From positions 1 through 9,020 of the forward strand of contig JAIOIM010000468.1 in NCBI GenBank assembly GCA_019912505.1: a stretch of 9,020 nucleotides of DNA, read 5' to 3'. The notes under the pieces are model-generated. The model had not been told where the DNA came from. It did no database searches and saw only the letters and a program-made list of their open reading frames with translations. The translations under genes and the position numbers were made by a program. Positions 8,101-9,020 of this stretch are shown here, piece after piece (the stretch's first letter is position 1; each line of letters opens with the position of its first letter). The DNA comes from Ignavibacteriaceae bacterium (GTDB lineage: Bacteria; Bacteroidota; Ignavibacteria; Ignavibacteriales; Ignavibacteriaceae).

Positions 8101-8700
8101 CCAGCTATCGGGTTTTCCATCTCCATCAATATCTTCAGCCGGGTTTGAAGCCATTAAATTCTGATCAGGATCGGAATAACCGGGCAATGGCTGCCACTGC
8201 CATAAGGTATCACCATTAGGACTTACTTCTAATAATAGAGGACTTGTATAATCAAATAAGCCATCCGAAATAATGTGAAGTGTACTTCCGTTTTTTGCAC
8301 TCTGAACAGAGGCACCGACTAAAGGACCGAACTGAAAAACGTACGAGAGATTTTTCCAAACAAAGTTATTAACACCTCTTAACAAACCATATCCCGGAGC
8401 TATTCCACCGTAATTAAAAACATCGGTAGATATTTTATTGCCGTTCATAAAATATGATTTTCTTCTCTCATGAGAAGAGGTTTTATAAAGTGAATTAATT
8501 GATTCACTATTTTTCTTTTCAGGGGTTACCTGTCCGCTTCCGTCAGGACTATTGCGGAGGTAGTTCTGCATATATTGTCTAACAGCGGCTGCGTCCTGTT
8601 TTACTTTTTCTTTGTTCATCACCTGTGCAGATGTTAAACTGTTTATCAAAAACAGCGCAGCAATTACAAACAAAAATTTTATTATTGTTTTATCTTTCAT
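5140..8700 (-). CDS. Large secreted multidomain protein: FnIII-like region, calcium-type loops, T9SS-like C-terminus
   Basis: The 1186-residue protein is probably exported to the cell surface; I do not recognise a specific function. Residues 1-25 are a signal peptide (cut near TSA|Q). Residues 30-90 are charged and look flexible. The N-terminal half (about 95-535) is beta-rich with no family I can name. It carries acidic loops at 190-198 (DIDGDGKPD), 372-381 (DDDGDGMIDE) and 386-393 (GIDNDGDW), like thrombospondin-3 or EF-hand calcium loops. Residues about 541-706 read as a fibronectin type III domain (PPQIPTLTAV, VTLYWD, FEGYVVYRS ... TYYYALVAYD) interrupted by an insert with another calcium-type loop at 629-640. 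Further beta-rich modules follow. The C-terminus (1084-1186) has VVPNPYVG, IRIFTLSGEHVQTL and VYFAHL, a divergent T9SS-type domain. Only two cysteines are visible (358, 1123). GGAG lies seven bases before the ATG. The gene is 24 bp after a TonB-dependent receptor gene and upstream of a PorV-like gene, so the three are probably co-transcribed. Confidence 0.88.
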   Translation of the reverse strand: MKDKTIIKFLFVIAALFLINSLTSAQVMNKEKVKQDAAAVRQYMQNYLRNSPDGSGQVTPEKKNSESINSLYKTSSHERRKSYFMNGNKISTDVFNYGGIAPGYGLLRGVNNFVWKNLSYVFQFGPLVGASVQSAKNGSTLHIISDGLFDYTSPLLLEVSPNGDTLWQWQPLPGYSDPDQNLMASNPAEDIDGDGKPDSWPRTWYNPTAGKYVWPGYLSQDATNADLEVFWSMDDRDNKEFPYYPFTSDYSRGGLGVQVDGRAFQWSNALAEDAIFFVYTITNTSDKDLDSVFFGIYGDPDIGGGSPENTDDNGFFIPPYSTDSVNVDNIPPYARSMVYFWDPDMKGPLNLPLGYLGCKFLESPGNAENGIDDDGDGMIDERQDDGIDNDGDWKVALHDVGIDGVPNTNDLGEGDGVPTAGIKLADGSLDPLFPGEPNFELTDLDEADQIGLTSFNSWSWNTDKISNDESMWNRSLPRNFGNIQQNADIVFIFGSGYISLKKGETKRISMALLLGEDLEDLLTSAQTVQTIYNNNYRFFRPPQIPTLTAVPGDKKVTLYWDTKAEISEDPITGRDFEGYVVYRSTDPSFNDIQKITDGKGSTFLSEPLKDGNGRDAKWDLSIVDEPFTDLNGDGKWQAGEPYDDYNHDGTWTADIESPWKGYHPIAYQERGIHYFLGNNTGLVHSFVDSNNVINGQTYYYALVAYDHGDSIGIPPTETTKKITVDPITSRYKFDLNTAQVIPGPRASGYVSPAYSDLNLIHQTGIGTGDVSIKIIDDLAVPDNGNYELIFDSTYSHNGTQVAGLNYSILNSDPVTQKFSVQDTNFTALIYSNISYDAVLAVSDPTTGTIYKDSVDYFINLDRGTIRITGNGVIQTNKEYSITYRYFPVLDSRNLNLEDSNPAFDGLKIKVKNNPKLDVDSARTGWSEGNSNLRWIIKEGTVGGKKKYPADYELKFSSSYIDTAIIQVPGGAKKFPVKYSVSDITTGVPVRIQTFLNDNIKKDTAWSLSEEIILFRPNSNGNPNDLTWGVTLTRPADTTKATILPTDGDIFIMKTKRSFNTQDKFSFKTAGASYSSENAKSGLDNVYVVPNPYVGVNEIEPTIKLPGQQRGERRIYFENLPPQCTIRIFTLSGEHVQTLQHDVTIQNGREFWNLLNKDGFSVAYGVYFAHLDAPGVGEKIIKFALIK
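5143..5451 (-). other. Divergent T9SS-type C-terminal domain (part of the large secreted protein)
   Basis: Residues 1084-1186 follow the logic of a type A sorting domain: a PNP motif (VVPNPYVG instead of NYPNPFNP), a strand ending in IYFENLPP, IRIFTLSGEHVQTLQHD, a turn with GREFWNLLNKDG, then VAYGVYFAHL and a final KFALIK. The motif spacing and terminal lysine fit; the wording differs from the canonical domain of the propeller protein in this window. Confidence 0.7.
6583..7080 (-). other. Fibronectin type III-like domain with insert (part of the large secreted protein)
   Basis: Residues about 541-605 supply the first strands (PPQIPTLTAV, KKVTLYWD, FEGYVVYRS) and residues about 685-706 the closing strands (NVINGQTYYYALVAYD). 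The segment between carries an acidic loop with DLNGDG at 629-634 and E640. Such domains usually run about 90-100 residues; here the two halves span about 165. Confidence 0.6.
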
Positions 8701-8707
8701 TTAATAT

Positions 8708-8711
8708 CTCC
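8708..8711 (-). promoter_or_regulatory. Shine-Dalgarno site of the large secreted protein gene
   Basis: GGAG on the minus strand lies seven bases before the ATG at 8700, inside the 24-bp gap after the receptor stop codon. It supports translation from an operon message. Confidence 0.65.
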
Positions 8712-8724
8712 GATAAAATTTCGA

Positions 8725-9020
8725 TCAAAATTCTAGTGACATACCGATGTTAACTTCGCGCGGCGCAAGGTAATAATCGGGTCTTGTAAAATATTCTTGC
8801 GGTGAGTGGATGCCGGGAATTGTCTGTGACAATTTTTGGGTTTCTTCCGCAGTGCCTTGTCCGGTAACTAATGTGTATGACGCCCGACCTGTATCGGTAA
8901 ATATCAGTCTTTCATTCAACACATCGAAAAGATTGTAAATCTTTAAAAAGATGGTTATACCAAAACCTACAAGCGAAAATTGCTTTTCAGCTAAAAGGTC
9001 AACTCTCGATTGTGTTGGAC
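8725..9020 (-). CDS. TonB-dependent receptor, C-terminal fragment (cut by window edge)
   Basis: The frame is open from the window edge to a TGA at 8725-8727, giving the last 97 residues of a longer protein. The start lies outside the window; a GTG at 8922 could pass for a start but the frame continues upstream of it. The visible sequence reads as the last strands of an outer-membrane barrel: FGITIFLKIYNLFDVLNER, then an acidic/threonine loop (DTGRASYTL), EYFTRPDYYLAPREVNIG and a final strand SLEF with terminal phenylalanine. This is the usual ending of TonB-dependent receptors (xVxNLFD..N, a YxxPR.v.lG strand, terminal aromatic). These take up large or scarce substrates across the outer membrane using TonB energy; the substrate cannot be told from the C-terminus. 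It is followed after 24 bp by the large secreted protein gene and is probably transcribed with it. Confidence 0.85.
   Translation of the reverse strand, partial: PTQSRVDLLAEKQFSLVGFGITIFLKIYNLFDVLNERLIFTDTGRASYTLVTGQGTAEETQKLSQTIPGIHSPQEYFTRPDYYLAPREVNIGMSLEF

Noticed and set aside
7923..8129. 68-codon open frame on the minus strand in another frame
   Set aside because: It is nested in the large secreted protein gene, has no ribosome site I can see, and its translation is low in recognisable structure.
8725..8922. Small 65-residue gene starting at a GTG at 8922
   Set aside because: The frame stays open to the window edge and the residues before the GTG (ITIFLKIYNLFD) continue a TonB receptor barrel strand, so it is the tail of a larger gene.

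Overview
The window looks like chromosome of a bacterium from the Ignavibacteria side of the Bacteroidota/Chlorobi group. The evidence is two secreted proteins with type IX secretion (T9SS) style C-termini (one with the classic NYPNPFNPTT signature), a PorV/PorQ-family outer-membrane protein, the C-terminus of a TonB-dependent receptor, a tRNA gene with no encoded CCA, and AT-rich spacers. Three genes have good Shine-Dalgarno sites (AGGAG, AAGGAG, GGAG). That fits Chlorobi/Ignavibacteria better than typical Bacteroidetes, which rarely use them. The lineage is an inference from family resemblance, not a search.

Every gene I can support lies on the minus strand, so transcription runs from high to low coordinates. 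The right-hand part (9020 down to 4053) is a probable operon of three cell-envelope genes. First comes the end of a TonB-dependent receptor, cut by the window edge. After 24 bp follows a 1186-residue secreted multidomain protein with a fibronectin type III-like region, calcium-binding-type loops and a divergent T9SS-like C-terminal domain. After 61 bp follows a PorV/PorQ-family beta-barrel protein. A GC-cored hairpin at 4003-4032 closes this unit.

The middle part (3882-2691) holds a cytoplasmic PHP-domain metallohydrolase that looks like the CehA/McbA family, then a tRNA-Arg with anticodon CCG. The left part holds a membrane-anchored tetratricopeptide-repeat protein that starts 30 nt after the tRNA, and a secreted protein with seven FG-GAP-type calcium motifs (probably a seven-bladed beta-propeller) ending in a canonical T9SS type A sorting domain.

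The likely common thread is the envelope. The two secreted proteins would cross the inner membrane by Sec and the outer membrane by T9SS, and the PorV-like protein may be the outer-membrane partner in that export. The receptor next door suggests the large secreted protein works at the cell surface, perhaps with the receptor. I see no mobile element, CRISPR array, rRNA or phage gene, and no gene-free stretch longer than about 170 bp. The strongest candidate for something undescribed is the receptor / large secreted protein / PorV-like gene trio.
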